Assembly (NCBI GenBank): GCA_015655375.1
Contig: JAATFD010000014.1
Location: 1-64,000 of the forward strand
Reading direction: 5' to 3'
Length of the DNA: 64,000 bases
Source: Actinomycetales bacterium
GTDB taxonomy: Bacteria; Actinomycetota; Actinomycetes; Actinomycetales; Actinomycetaceae
This document shows, piece by piece, positions 1 to 8,315 of the stretch. The notes beneath the pieces were generated by a model. It saw nothing but the letters and a program-made list of their open reading frames with translations. It had not been told where the DNA came from and ran no database searches. How positions within the stretch are numbered: the stretch's first letter is position 1; each line of letters opens with the position of its first letter. A program made the translations under genes and the position numbers.

Positions 1-1
1 C

Positions 2-234
2 GACACCCATATGAAGACCGTCATGTATGACCTGGGCCGCGCGATTCCGAATGTTCCCATCGCCGACTTCGACACCGAGTCTTGGCGGAGACTTCCCACC
101 GAATAGGATCCCGATTCCCCGACCTCATGACCCTCGATGGCGTCGCGGAGCTCGCGTCAGCCGTGGATCAGCTCTCTACCACGATCAGGGGCTCTCTGCC
201 ACCCACACCGATGGGTTCCACCAGTGGCCGGTAA
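2..234 (+). pseudogene. Decayed copy of the two-half repeat family (upstream relic)
   Basis: This is a remnant of the same family as the two intact genes that follow. In one frame positions 2-106 read through ADFDTESWRRLPTE to an amber stop, and DPDSP follows directly after it. This matches the N-terminal motif of the intact copies (ASRFSETTWRELP...PDPDQPG). From ATG 127 a second frame reads DGVAELASAVDQLSTTI to a stop at 232-234, matching the helix that ends the first half of the intact proteins. About 50 residues between the two segments are missing. The window edge cuts it, so the true 5' end is unknown. Relationship is by eye only. Confidence 0.55.
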
Positions 235-462
235 GTGGAGCCTCTGAGCGGCGCGCCTCACCACAGTCGAACACCTGTTCGATACACTGGCAATGTTCCG
301 GTTCTCCCCCCAACATTTGCGGGCTTGACCCTCGCAGAGAAACACCTCCCTTCATTTTCAAGGTCGCGTTCATCCTCCATCGAGCACATTCTTCGGGCGC
401 ACCCGTCGGGGTCGGAGCAGACACACCCGTATGTCCTCGTATGACCACATGGAGGTGGCCCA
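235..462. other. Non-coding spacer with possible further relic
   Basis: No intact gene is seen. At 266-301 one frame reads VEHLFDTLAMFR, which resembles the first-half terminal helix of the family (VFEHVATLLRQI) and may be another scrap of it. The ribosome site of the next gene, GGAGG, lies at 451-455. Confidence 0.35.
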
Positions 463-1059
463 GTGAACGACCAAACACACCCAATTCCAACGATCGACGC
501 GTCGAGATTCTCCGAAACGACATGGAGGGAGCTCCCTGTCCGACCCGACCCGGATCAGCCGGGCAAATCGGTGCGGGAGGTCATCCTCACCGACAACGCC
601 TTTGACGACTTGGCCTTTCGAGTCCGAGCCATCTTGTCGAACGAGATATTCATTTCAGCGTCCGCGGTCTTCGATCCCCCGACGGCAGCGCTCCGCCCGG
701 CGGACTTCGACGCCCTATCCTCAATCTGCGAGCGCGTGGCGCGCACCTTCAACTCCGCCCTCGTCGATCCGTGGTACAGAATGCCAGTCGCGGAATTCAC
801 CCCACGCTCGTGGTGGGATGCTCCACTGCGTTTTGAGAGCGACGCCCCCGAGTTCTGGGTACGCTCGCTGTCCCTCACGGTCGAATCCGATCTCGAGCCA
901 TCGGTCGAAATCGATGTGACCTCGTCGGCGAGCAACTCCGTGCCCACCGTCTTCATCCAGCACGCGGACGACGCGATGTTCCCAGCCGAAGCGCGCGCAC
1001 TCGTCCCCGCCCTCGTCCACGTCAACAAAGTGATCGACGACATCATCCGTCACCCGTGA
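463..1059 (+). CDS. Unrecognised protein, two-half internal repeat family, copy A
   Basis: A 198-residue soluble protein with no signal peptide or membrane segment. I do not recognise the family. It looks like two repeats of about 90 residues. Each begins with a (S/A)xF....W motif (SRFSETTWRELP near residue 14; AEFTPRSWWDAP near residue 107), continues through a segment ending in strands, and closes with a helix (ICERVARTF; HVNKVIDDIIR). The GTG start is supported by GGAGG at 451-455, seven bases upstream. The next gene is a diverged copy 72 bases downstream, so the array arose by tandem duplication. Function unknown; the fold could be a paired-domain immunity or chaperone-like protein, but nothing in the sequence establishes that. 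Confidence 0.8.
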   Translation: MNDQTHPIPTIDASRFSETTWRELPVRPDPDQPGKSVREVILTDNAFDDLAFRVRAILSNEIFISASAVFDPPTAALRPADFDALSSICERVARTFNSALVDPWYRMPVAEFTPRSWWDAPLRFESDAPEFWVRSLSLTVESDLEPSVEIDVTSSASNSVPTVFIQHADDAMFPAEARALVPALVHVNKVIDDIIRHP

Positions 1060-1131
1060 GTGCAGTTCGCAGACCGAGACGACCAGGACAAGAAGAAGAA
1101 CTGACCAGCAATGCTGGAGAAAGAGCATCCC

Positions 1132-1761
1132 ATGGACACCACCTATGATTCCGAAACCCCCACAGCTACCGCCGCCGACTTCACCGAGGCTGATTGGAAC
1201 GCCCTCACACCGCAACCCGATCCCGATCATCCAGGCACACACGTGCGCGAAGTCATCTTGACCGAGACGACGCACGGCGGGCTCACGCTCAGGATCCATC
1301 TCGTCCAGAGCACCAAGTTCGGCGCTCCCGTGATCGCCACAGTTCTTCCTCCCACCGGGACGATGTACGCGACCGACCCGTGGCTGCTGGCCAGGGTCTT
1401 CGAACACGTGGCCACGCTGCTCCGCCAGATCGATGCTGTTCCACCGCCAACGATGCCCGTCTCCGACTTTGACGCGGACGCGTGGTGGAAAGTACCGGTT
1501 CACCACGATGCTGACGAGCCCGCGGCGTGGTCCCGATCGGTCGACTTGGTCGTCGACCATGATCTCGAACCGACAGTGACGATCCGCTTGACCTCGACGT
1601 CGCGGAACTCTGTCCCGACGATGCACATCATGTCTTCCGACACGGACCTGTTCCCGGCAGAGACACGAGCGCTCGTCCCGGCCCTCGCCCACGTCAACGA
1701 GGTGATCGACGAGGTCGTCCACCGCCCGCGTGAGACCGAGGACGAACAGGACCTCACATGA
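1132..1761 (+). CDS. Unrecognised protein, two-half internal repeat family, copy B
   Basis: A 209-residue paralogue of the preceding gene, clearly similar along its whole length (PDPDHPGTHVREVILTE here against PDPDQPGKSVREVILTD in copy A; LVPALAHVNEVIDEVVHRP against LVPALVHVNKVIDDIIRHP). The internal repeat is easier to see here: ADFTEADWNAL starts the first half and SDFDADAWWKVP the second, and both halves end in a Leu/Val-rich helix. An in-frame ATG at 1111 also exists, but GGAGAAAG at 1116-1123 is well placed for ATG 1132. No secretion signal. Bases after the copy A stop resemble the 3' end of copy B, so copy A may have lost a short tail by frameshift. Confidence 0.78.
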   Translation: MDTTYDSETPTATAADFTEADWNALTPQPDPDHPGTHVREVILTETTHGGLTLRIHLVQSTKFGAPVIATVLPPTGTMYATDPWLLARVFEHVATLLRQIDAVPPPTMPVSDFDADAWWKVPVHHDADEPAAWSRSVDLVVDHDLEPTVTIRLTSTSRNSVPTMHIMSSDTDLFPAETRALVPALAHVNEVIDEVVHRPRETEDEQDLT

Positions 1762-1804
1762 ATCCCGGCAAGTCGGCCATTCCACGGATCGTCCCGGCGC
1801 GCGC

Positions 1805-1975
1805 ATGGCAGCCTTTGATTTCGACGTGGGCAGCCGGTGGAGCACCTCGCTCAGCACGGGTGAACGAGGATCCGGCACATTCACGCGCAGCGTCAATCTG
1901 GTCGCGGACACGTCCGACCGTGAAGCCGCCGGCTACTCCCACCATGCGCGCCATGACGGCGACGAAAGCCGTTGA
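1805..1975 (+). pseudogene. Decayed copy of the two-half repeat family (downstream relic)
   Basis: The frame from ATG 1805 reads FDFDVGSRWSTSLS and then GTFTRSVNLVAD. This aligns with the start of the second half of copy B (SDFDADAWWKVPVH ... AWSRSVDLVVD). After about 45 residues the similarity is lost and the frame ends, so this is a truncated second-half fragment. No ribosome site or first half is present. Together with the relic at the left edge it shows the array once held at least four copies. Confidence 0.55.
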
Positions 1976-2060
1976 GCACGTCACCACAGTGACTGGGACA
2001 GCGCTGCCACGGGCGGTGAGGCCGAGATTCTTGTTCATATCGTCAACCACCCGCACACCT

Positions 2061-2309
2061 CGGTTTGCGACCCAGTATGCCAGCGTGACTGTGCACCGGC
2101 TGGCCGCTCAGGGTCTGCCCACGAAGTCTCCCGATCCAGATGATCGTCGAGGTACCACGCTCACGCCGACACCCCAAGCGCTCCTCGACAGGCAAAGAAT
2201 CAATGCCAGGTGGACCGCTGCTCTCGAGGCGTTCCTCGAATCGCTCCCACCGGATGAGCGCGCCTCGCTCCTCACCGCCCGGATTCGCCTCCAGAAACTC
2301 ACCACATGA
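2061..2309 (+). pseudogene. MarR-family regulator, C-terminal fragment
   Basis: The frame reads VHRLAAQGLPTKSPDPDDRR followed by LTPTPQALLDRQR and LESLPPDERASLL. This is the recognition helix, the wing (Asp-Asp-Arg-Arg motif) and the C-terminal dimerisation helix of a MarR-type winged-helix regulator. The N-terminal helices are missing; upstream bases in this frame give low-complexity sequence that overlaps the family relic. It is therefore treated as a gene remnant, not a working regulator. Confidence 0.6.
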
Positions 2310-2354
2310 ATTTGGGTGAGGTCGTCAACTGCCTGCCACCGCTGTGTGACACGC

Positions 2355-2418
2355 ATTCTCACGAAACGAGCGAGGTGCCGTCTCCTTGTGAAGGGAGCGG
2401 CACCTCGCTCGTGAGAAT
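2355..2418 (-). terminator. Long hairpin downstream of sigA
   Basis: The arm GAGCGAGGTGCCG (2368-2380) pairs perfectly with CGGCACCTCGCTC (2398-2410). An outer ATTCTCAC (2355-2362) pairs with GTGAGAAT (2411-2418) around a 5-base bulge. It begins about 50 bases after the sigA stop. No clear U-tract follows, so it may act as a terminator or an RNA 3'-end stabiliser. Confidence 0.65.
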
Positions 2419-2467
2419 CAGCGGATCGATGATCGAATCAACCCAAGACTCGCTCCGGCCAACCGTC

Positions 2468-4015
2468 TCAGTCCAGGTAGTCCCGCAGCACCTGCGACCG
2501 ACTCGGGTGACGGAGCTTGGACATCGTCTTGGATTCGATCTGACGGATGCGCTCGCGCGTCACTCCATAGACCTTGCCGATCTCGTCGAGGGTCTTCGGC
2601 TGCCCGTCCCCCAGTCCGAAACGCATCGAGACGACTCCGGCCTCACGCTCGGAAAGTGTGTCGAGCACCCGGTGCAGCTGCTCCTGTAGCAGCGTGAAGG
2701 ACACGGCGTCCGCAGGCACAATCGCCTCGGAGTCCTCGATGAGGTCACCGAATTCGGAGTCGCCGTCCTCGCCGAGCGGCGTGTGCAAGGAAATCGGCTC
2801 GCGCCCGTATTTCTGGACCTCGACAACCTTCTCGGGGGTCATGTCGAGTTCCTTGGCGAGTTCCTCGGGAGTCGGTTCACGCCCCAGGTCCTGCAGCATC
2901 TGACGCTGGACTCGAGCGAGCTTGTTGATGACCTCGACCATGTGGACCGGAATGCGGATCGTGCGCGCCTGATCGGCCATAGCGCGGGTAATGGCCTGGC
3001 GAATCCACCACGTCGCGTAGGTCGAGAACTTGTAGCCCTTCGTATAGTCGAACTTCTCGACCGCACGGATCAGACCGAGGTTGCCCTCCTGGATGAGATC
3101 CAGGAACTGCATGCCGCGACCCGTGTAGCGCTTGGCCAAAGAGACAACCAGACGGAGGTTCGCCTCCAGCAGGTGGTTCTTCGCGTTCTGACCGTCCTGG
3201 GCGATGAAGTGCAGCTCACGCCGCTCCTTCGAGGTCATCGTGTCGGACTCGTTCTTGAGTTTGTACTCCGCATACAGGCCCGCTTCGATACGTCGAGCAA
3301 GATCAACTTCCTGCTCGGCGTTCAGCAGCGGCACCTTGCCAATCTGCTTGAGGTAGTCCTTGACCGGATCGGCAGTCGCGCCCGCGACAGTGACCTGCTG
3401 GACCGGCTCGTCCGTCTCGTCAGAATCCGAAACGACGAATCCACCCTTGACATGGATGCCCTGGGACGTGCGAGCACGCAGAGCCTCCGACTTCTCGGAA
3501 TCCGTCAGTCCGACCGGCGCCTTGCCGGAATCATCGCTCGAGGACGACTCCGCGTCCTCACCAGTGGTCGAGCCCTCCGACTCATCATCGTCCGAGGAGT
3601 CGGTGTCCGTATCGAGGTCTTCCTCGGACACCGACTCGAGATCCGGTTCGACCTCGATTTCTTCGAGATCCTCCTCGACCTCGTCCTCGTCAGTGCTCTT
3701 CGAGGTCGTGGCTGCGGAGGATTTCTTCGACGCAGACGCCTTCTTCCGAGAAGTCTTCTTCTTGACAGTGGTCTTCTTAGTCGTGGTCTTTCCTGAGGCA
3801 GGAGCCGCTTCATCCGCGGCAGGTGCCGAGGCGGACTTGACCGTCTTGGCCTTCGTCGCAGCCTTCGACTTGGCGGTGGACTTCGCCGAGGCAGTGCGCG
3901 TGGCAGGCTCAGCAGTGGCTGTGCGGGCTTCGGAGATCTTTGGCGTCACCTCGACACCGTCACCGGATAAGGTCGTGGTGATCGACGTGGCTTTCGCGGG
4001 GCGAGATGCAGTCAC
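2468..4015 (-). CDS. sigA: Primary RNA polymerase sigma factor (RpoD/HrdB type)
   Basis: The housekeeping sigma-70 factor, 515 residues, directing RNA polymerase to -10/-35 promoters. Residues 1-200 are low complexity: first Lys/Ala/Ser-rich, then strongly acidic, as in actinobacterial HrdB/SigA. Region 1.2 follows ([16 protein letters not shown], near 217). Region 2 contains [20 protein letters not shown] and the -10-reading [13 protein letters not shown]. The C-terminus holds region 4 with the -35-binding helix [19 protein letters not shown]. The GTG start has GAAAGGG just upstream. A consensus TATAAT lies on the same strand about 55 bases upstream. It is not in an evident operon. Confidence 0.97.
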   Translation of the reverse strand: MTASRPAKATSITTTLSGDGVEVTPKISEARTATAEPATRTASAKSTAKSKAATKAKTVKSASAPAADEAAPASGKTTTKKTTVKKKTSRKKASASKKSSAATTSKSTDEDEVEEDLEEIEVEPDLESVSEEDLDTDTDSSDDDESEGSTTGEDAESSSSDDSGKAPVGLTDSEKSEALRARTSQGIHVKGGFVVSDSDETDEPVQQVTVAGATADPVKDYLKQIGKVPLLNAEQEVDLARRIEAGLYAEYKLKNESDTMTSKERRELHFIAQDGQNAKNHLLEANLRLVVSLAKRYTGRGMQFLDLIQEGNLGLIRAVEKFDYTKGYKFSTYATWWIRQAITRAMADQARTIRIPVHMVEVINKLARVQRQMLQDLGREPTPEELAKELDMTPEKVVEVQKYGREPISLHTPLGEDGDSEFGDLIEDSEAIVPADAVSFTLLQEQLHRVLDTLSEREAGVVSMRFGLGDGQPKTLDEIGKVYGVTRERIRQIESKTMSKLRHPSRSQVLRDYLD

Positions 4016-4067
4016 ACTGATCCCTTTCTCAGGAGCATTGAGGGGTGACGCCGACGGGCTGGTTACA

Positions 4068-4073
4068 ATTATA
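4068..4073 (-). promoter_or_regulatory. -10 element of sigA
   Basis: Read on the minus strand the bases are TATAAT in an unusually AT-rich patch upstream of sigA. A good -35 at ideal spacing is not obvious; CTGACA lies 21 bases further upstream. The implied leader is about 45 nt. Confidence 0.55.
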
Positions 4074-4102
4074 ATCCGCCAACAGCATTTTGCTTGTCAG
4101 CT

Positions 4103-4489
4103 CTAAGCGAGCGGAGTAGTGGTGACGACCGGGCATCGAGCGTCCAGAAGGATCCTTGACGCGTTCGGTCCCACGGTCGTTCGCCCCGATCCGCCCGGTC
4201 TCAGGCCGAGAACGATGACCTGAGCGGATGCCGATTCGGCGGCCTCGAGCACCGCATCGGCGATGTTCTGGTCCGCGTGAGTGTGACGAACCTCGAAGGC
4301 GATGTCCGCCGAACCCAGATGCACCCACAGGCGATCTTCAACGTCCTCGGCGGTGTGTAGGTCGGTTTTTCCCGTCCGCCGCGCCAAGACGACGACGAGG
4401 CTCGTGTCCAGTATCCTTGCTATCCGGACTGCCTGCTCGAGCGCCACCTCAGACTCGTGATTGCCGTGATAGCTGAGCACGACGGACAT
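4103..4489 (-). CDS. Universal stress protein (UspA family)
   Basis: A 128-residue single Usp domain. It opens with a strand and helix (SVVLSYHGNHESEVALEQAV) and ends with the usual nucleotide-loop region and C-terminal strand (VIVLGLRPGGSGRTTVGPNA ... CPVVTT). The glycine-rich loop is compatible with nucleotide binding. An ATG exists at 4501, but GGGGGAAG just before ATG 4489 supports the shorter form. Cytoplasmic; the specific role cannot be told from sequence. It is transcribed in the same direction as sigA but appears to have its own promoter. Confidence 0.85.
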   Translation of the reverse strand: MSVVLSYHGNHESEVALEQAVRIARILDTSLVVVLARRTGKTDLHTAEDVEDRLWVHLGSADIAFEVRHTHADQNIADAVLEAAESASAQVIVLGLRPGGSGRTTVGPNASRILLDARCPVVTTTPLA

Positions 4490-4518
4490 GTCTTCCCCCA
4501 TTCAGTGGCCGTGGGCCC

Positions 4519-4524
4519 ATGATA
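4519..4524 (-). promoter_or_regulatory. -10 element of the universal stress gene
   Basis: TATCAT on the minus strand, about 30 bases before ATG 4489, leaving room for the GGGGGAAG ribosome site. Confidence 0.4.
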
Positions 4525-4595
4525 GGAACCCTCGTCGGCTTGTGCTTCTCGCTCCATCATGCTCGCCGTCCCACTGCCTCGGCAGGCACCTCGGA

Positions 4596-4601
4596 TAGCC
4601 T
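4596..4601 (+). promoter_or_regulatory. Leaderless -10 of the polyprenyl synthase gene
   Basis: TAGCCT followed by six bases and then ATG 4608. There is no ribosome site upstream of the start, as expected if transcription begins at the start codon. Confidence 0.5.
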
Positions 4602-4607
4602 GACACC

Positions 4608-5747
4608 ATGACATTGCCCCCTGAGTGGGCCCACACTGACCTGGCGTCACTCGTCCCCCGCATCAATGCTGCGACCGAGCGCCAGCTGAGTCGCCTCATT
4701 GCTTCCCTGGCTCCGGCTGCTTCTGGCTGCGAGTTCGTCGACGCTGCATCCTGTGCGGTCTCCGGGGGAAAGCGCCTGCGCGGCTTCCTCGCCCTCGTCG
4801 GCGCTGACCTCGCGGGTGACGATCGCTCCGAGAGATTCGGGGGCGGAACCACCCACCGGCCCTCGCAAGAAGCCCTCGACACGCTGGCCGCCGCGCTCGA
4901 GCTCTTCCAGGCCTCGGCCCTCGTCCATGACGACCTCATTGATCATGCCGAATCTCGCCGTGGACAGCCCACTTCACACGTCCGGTTCGCCGATGTCCAC
5001 CGCGTCCACGAGTGGACCGGGTCGCCCGACGAGTTCGGGTCGGCTGGAGCTCTCCTGGTCGGAGACCTCCTCCTGTCGGCCGCCGACCATGCTCTCGCCC
5101 AGGCCTGCGACGACATCGATCCCCTCACCGTGGCATCGGTTCTCGATCGGTTCACGCTCATGCACGCCGAAGTCGCCCTCGGCCAGTATCTCGACGTGCG
5201 GGCCGAACACCTGCAGCTCGACCCCGACGACGCGGCCTCCATGTCCGTCGACGATTCCCTCGAGGTCGTGCGTCGCAAGTCCGCACGCTACAGCGTCGTC
5301 CACCCGTTGGTGCTCGGCATGTTGGCCGCCGGCGCCTCGGCCGATCGCGTGGACCTCGTCGGTCGGATCACCGAACCGTGGGGCATCGCCTTCCAGCTGC
5401 GAGACGACGACCTTGGAGTGTTCGGCGACCCTGTGACGACCGGCAAGCCCGCGGGCGACGATCTCCGTGAGGGCAAGCGCACGGTCCTGTTGGCGCTGAC
5501 ATGGACAGCCAGCACCAACAACGAACGAGCGGACCTAGCGGCCGGGCTCGGACGGACTGATCTCGACGAGGACGCGATCGCTCATCTGGCCGGCATCGTC
5601 AAGCGACGCGGACGGGCCGCGCACGAACAGCTGATCGACACTTTCGTCGCGCGCGGTACCGCAGAGCTGGAGGTATCCAACCTCGACGAGGAGTCAAGAA
5701 CTCGTCTGATCGGCCTCGCCGAGCTCCTCACTCGACGCAGGTCCTGA
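4608..5747 (+). CDS. idsA: Polyprenyl (geranylgeranyl-type) diphosphate synthase
   Basis: A trans-isoprenyl diphosphate synthase of 379 residues that condenses IPP with allylic diphosphates. The first Asp-rich motif is seen as HDDLIDHAESRRGQ (DDxxD) and the second as QLRDDDLGVFGD followed by TGKPAGDDLREGKRTVL. Product chain length cannot be fixed by eye; actinobacterial relatives are usually GGPP synthases (idsA2/Rv2173 type). The mevalonate genes at 45-50 kb would supply its substrates. Starts at ATG 4608 behind a leaderless -10. It is divergent from the stress gene and convergent with the Rv2175c-like gene. Confidence 0.9.
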   Translation: MTLPPEWAHTDLASLVPRINAATERQLSRLIASLAPAASGCEFVDAASCAVSGGKRLRGFLALVGADLAGDDRSERFGGGTTHRPSQEALDTLAAALELFQASALVHDDLIDHAESRRGQPTSHVRFADVHRVHEWTGSPDEFGSAGALLVGDLLLSAADHALAQACDDIDPLTVASVLDRFTLMHAEVALGQYLDVRAEHLQLDPDDAASMSVDDSLEVVRRKSARYSVVHPLVLGMLAAGASADRVDLVGRITEPWGIAFQLRDDDLGVFGDPVTTGKPAGDDLREGKRTVLLALTWTASTNNERADLAAGLGRTDLDEDAIAHLAGIVKRRGRAAHEQLIDTFVARGTAELEVSNLDEESRTRLIGLAELLTRRRS

Positions 5748-5781
5748 ACAGAATCGGTCGACACGCGAGCCTCGGGCCCAC

Positions 5782-6132
5782 TCACCAAGCGAGTGTCGCG
5801 GCCACGGCGTTGACTCGGTGGTGGCGTCCCGCCACCAGCGCCTCCATCGGAGTCTCGCCCAATACTTCCTCGGGGCGGTATAGCCACTCGACGATCTCCT
5901 CCGGGCTGAATCCACTGTCGGCAAGCAGTGTGAGCGTTCCCGGCAGGTTCCACAGGGGTTCCCACCCGTTTTCCCCCTTCGTGATGATTTCCTCGGGAAT
6001 CGCCGGCGATCCGTCGGGTGCCGCCACGAGGAAGAGCTGATGATCACGCACGAGCTGCTTGATCCGGCGGGGCTCGATGCCCAGCAGTCTGGCGGCCTCG
6101 TCGGGGCTGAGGAGGGAAGTCGGTGCACTCAT
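5782..6132 (-). CDS. Rv2175c-like winged-helix DNA-binding protein
   Basis: A 116-residue protein with an N-terminal MerR-like helix-turn-helix (LLSPDEAARLLGIEPRRIKQ), a wing with IPEEIITKGENGWEP, and a C-terminal helical domain (SGFSPEEIVEWLYRPEEVLG). This is the layout of mycobacterial Rv2175c, a DNA-binding substrate of the neighbouring kinase PknL. The divergent neighbour here is a PASTA kinase, so the pairing is kept. Starts at ATG 6132 with a -10 six bases upstream. Confidence 0.85.
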   Translation of the reverse strand: MSAPTSLLSPDEAARLLGIEPRRIKQLVRDHQLFLVAAPDGSPAIPEEIITKGENGWEPLWNLPGTLTLLADSGFSPEEIVEWLYRPEEVLGETPMEALVAGRHHRVNAVAATLAW

Positions 6133-6138
6133 AGACCA

Positions 6139-6144
6139 AGCCTA
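6139..6144 (-). promoter_or_regulatory. Leaderless -10 of the Rv2175c-like gene
   Basis: TAGGCT on the minus strand, six bases before ATG 6132. Confidence 0.5.
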
Positions 6145-6224
6145 CGGCCCTGACGCCCTCTTTCCGGACCGAGTTGCTCGCCACCACGCCGCAGCCCAGC
6201 ACCGGTCGCGGGTCAGGGCTCCCG

Positions 6225-6230
6225 TACAAT
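6225..6230 (+). promoter_or_regulatory. Leaderless -10 of the kinase gene
   Basis: TACAAT followed by seven bases and GTG 6238; no ribosome site. Confidence 0.55.
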
Positions 6231-6237
6231 CCCAGAC

Positions 6238-8298
6238 GTGAGTGCCACGGAATCCGACGAGACCAGCATCGGTGAACCCGTCGTGCCTCCTCAGCGCCTA
6301 CACACCGGACGGGCTCCGCGGACGGAGGTTCTCTCCCCCGCCACACCCAGGGACCAAGAAACCGCTGGCCCTATCGAGGACCCGCTGATCGGTCTCCTCG
6401 TCGATGGACGCTATCGCATCGGCTCGAAGCTCGCCCGTGGCGGCATGGCAACCGTCTACGTCGCTCAGGACGAGCGACTCGATCGCCCCGTCGCCCTCAA
6501 GGTCATGCACCCCCACCTGGCCGAATCCGCTGATTTTGTCGCCCGATTCCGGCGCGAGGCCCGCGCGGCCGCCCGCATCGTCCATCCCGGTGTCGTCTCC
6601 GTCTTCGATCAAGGCGTCGTTCACGGGCAGGGATTCCTGGTCATGGAACTTGTTGCCGGGCCCAACTTGCGCACTCTGCTGCAGGCACAGGGAGCCTTCA
6701 CCCTCAACCAGGCGCTGCGCTACACGCAGGAGGTCCTCGACGCCCTGCGCGCCGCTCACCGCGTCGGGGTCATCCATCGCGACATCAAGCCCGAAAACGT
6801 CCTCGTCCCCGCCGAGCCTCCGGTGCGGGTCACCGACTTCGGACTCGCTCGCGCTGCTTCCGAGGTTTCGATGTCGACCGCAGGATCCGTGCTCGGCACC
6901 GTCGCCTACATGGCCCCCGAGATCGCAACGACCGGTCACACGGATGCCCGCACCGACATCTTCTCCGTCGGCATCATGCTTGACGAGATGCTCCTCGGCC
7001 ACATTCCGTGGGAGGGCGAAAATCCCCTTCAAATGGCGTATTCGCACGTCAACGCGGACATTCCCCTGCCGTCGACCGAGCAGGAGTGGATTCCCCGCGA
7101 GGTTGACGACCTGGTCGCGGCACTCGCCGCGAGAAACCCCGATGAACGGCCCGCGGATGCCCACGAAGCGATCGACCTCATCGTCCGGGTGCGCGAGTCT
7201 CTGCCCGAGGACGTGACCTCGCGTCGCGCGGATGTGGCGCCGCACGAGACCCCGGCCCCGGGAGCGAGCACGGCAGCGCTCGACTTCTCTGGGACGACCT
7301 CGTCCCTGCCGGCGCTGGCCGCTTCCTCCCAGACAATCGTCCACACGACACCGGCCCCACTGCCCGATGAACCCGCCCTGAAGAAGCATGGTTCCCGACG
7401 GATCTGGACGCTTTTGCTCGTCCTTCTCGTGGTCATCGCCGCGGGCACGGGCGGTGGCTGGTGGTGGTGGATGCAATACGGACCCGGCTCTTATGTCGAT
7501 CTTCCCCTGACGGCCGGACGCTCGGCCGTGGATGTGGAGTCCGACCTCACGGCACTCGGTCTGGCGTCCACCACTGACTCCGCGTTCTCCGACGATGTCC
7601 AGTCCGGAGACGTCATCAGTTCCAATCCCGAGGGCTCCACTCCCGACAGTCTCCGGTCGGTCCACAAGGACACCGAAGTTCGCCTGACTGTCTCGCGGGG
7701 CGTCGACATGCGCGACGTCCCGGCACTGACCGAGAAGACCGAGCAAGAGGCCCGCGCTGCGCTCACCGACGCCGGTCTGGCCGTCGGCACGATCACGCAG
7801 GACTACTCGGAGACCGTTCCCGAGGGCGACGTCATCTCCCAGGCTCAGACTCAGGGCACCTCGCTCAAACATGACACTGCCGTCGACTTCATCGTGTCGA
7901 AGGGACGCGAGCCACTCACTGTGCCCACTGTGACGGGAACCGGCGCCGACGATGCAAGATCGCAGATCGAAGGCCTGGGGTTGATCGCCGACCCCAGCGA
8001 GGCCTACTCCGACACTGTGACCGCAGGCGTCGTCATCTCCCAGACCCAGCAGCCAGGATCGACCCTGCACCGGGGCGACACGGTCTCCTACGTCGTGTCC
8101 AGGGGCCCCGAGATGGTCGAGGTCCCCTCCGTGACCGGCCAGCAGCTCGAGGACGCCCAAGCCATCCTCGAGAATGCCGGATTCACAGTCAAGGTCGACA
8201 AAGTCCTCGGCGGGTACTTCAACACCGTTCGCCAGACCGACCCCGCTGCCGGGACCTCCGTGCCGAAGGGCTCGACGATCACTGTGACGGTGATCTGA
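6238..8298 (+). CDS. pknL: Membrane Ser/Thr protein kinase with PASTA repeats (PknL/PknB type)
   Basis: A eukaryotic-type kinase of 686 residues. A 50-residue lead precedes the catalytic domain: Gly loop ARGGMATVY near 66, catalytic Lys88 in VALKVM, HRDIKPEN with Asp182, DFG at 200-202, and an activation loop ending VAYMAPE. A Pro/Ala linker leads to one membrane helix (WTLLLVLLVVIAAGTGGG, about 389-406) and four extracellular PASTA repeats of about 65-70 residues that would sense muropeptide or lipid II. All catalytic residues are present. The Rv2175c-like divergent neighbour is the likely substrate. The symbol follows position; PknL of mycobacteria is the best positional match, but PknB of other species is similar. 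Confidence 0.93.
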   Translation: MSATESDETSIGEPVVPPQRLHTGRAPRTEVLSPATPRDQETAGPIEDPLIGLLVDGRYRIGSKLARGGMATVYVAQDERLDRPVALKVMHPHLAESADFVARFRREARAAARIVHPGVVSVFDQGVVHGQGFLVMELVAGPNLRTLLQAQGAFTLNQALRYTQEVLDALRAAHRVGVIHRDIKPENVLVPAEPPVRVTDFGLARAASEVSMSTAGSVLGTVAYMAPEIATTGHTDARTDIFSVGIMLDEMLLGHIPWEGENPLQMAYSHVNADIPLPSTEQEWIPREVDDLVAALAARNPDERPADAHEAIDLIVRVRESLPEDVTSRRADVAPHETPAPGASTAALDFSGTTSSLPALAASSQTIVHTTPAPLPDEPALKKHGSRRIWTLLLVLLVVIAAGTGGGWWWWMQYGPGSYVDLPLTAGRSAVDVESDLTALGLASTTDSAFSDDVQSGDVISSNPEGSTPDSLRSVHKDTEVRLTVSRGVDMRDVPALTEKTEQEARAALTDAGLAVGTITQDYSETVPEGDVISQAQTQGTSLKHDTAVDFIVSKGREPLTVPTVTGTGADDARSQIEGLGLIADPSEAYSDTVTAGVVISQTQQPGSTLHRGDTVSYVVSRGPEMVEVPSVTGQQLEDAQAILENAGFTVKVDKVLGGYFNTVRQTDPAAGTSVPKGSTITVTVI

Positions 8299-8315
8299 CC
8301 CTCTCCCGCCCGCCG

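Noticed and set aside
721-1911. A 396-codon open frame on the minus strand opposite the repeat-family genes
   Set aside because: It is antisense to two paralogues with good ribosome sites and conserved protein sequence, and its own translation (HRRDRVPRRRGQADR and similar) is low-complexity Arg/Asp/Gly, typical of a GC-rich shadow frame.
6298-8160. A 620-codon minus-strand frame opposite the PASTA kinase
   Set aside because: Shadow of the kinase gene; no recognisable motifs, and the plus strand encodes a complete kinase with all catalytic residues.
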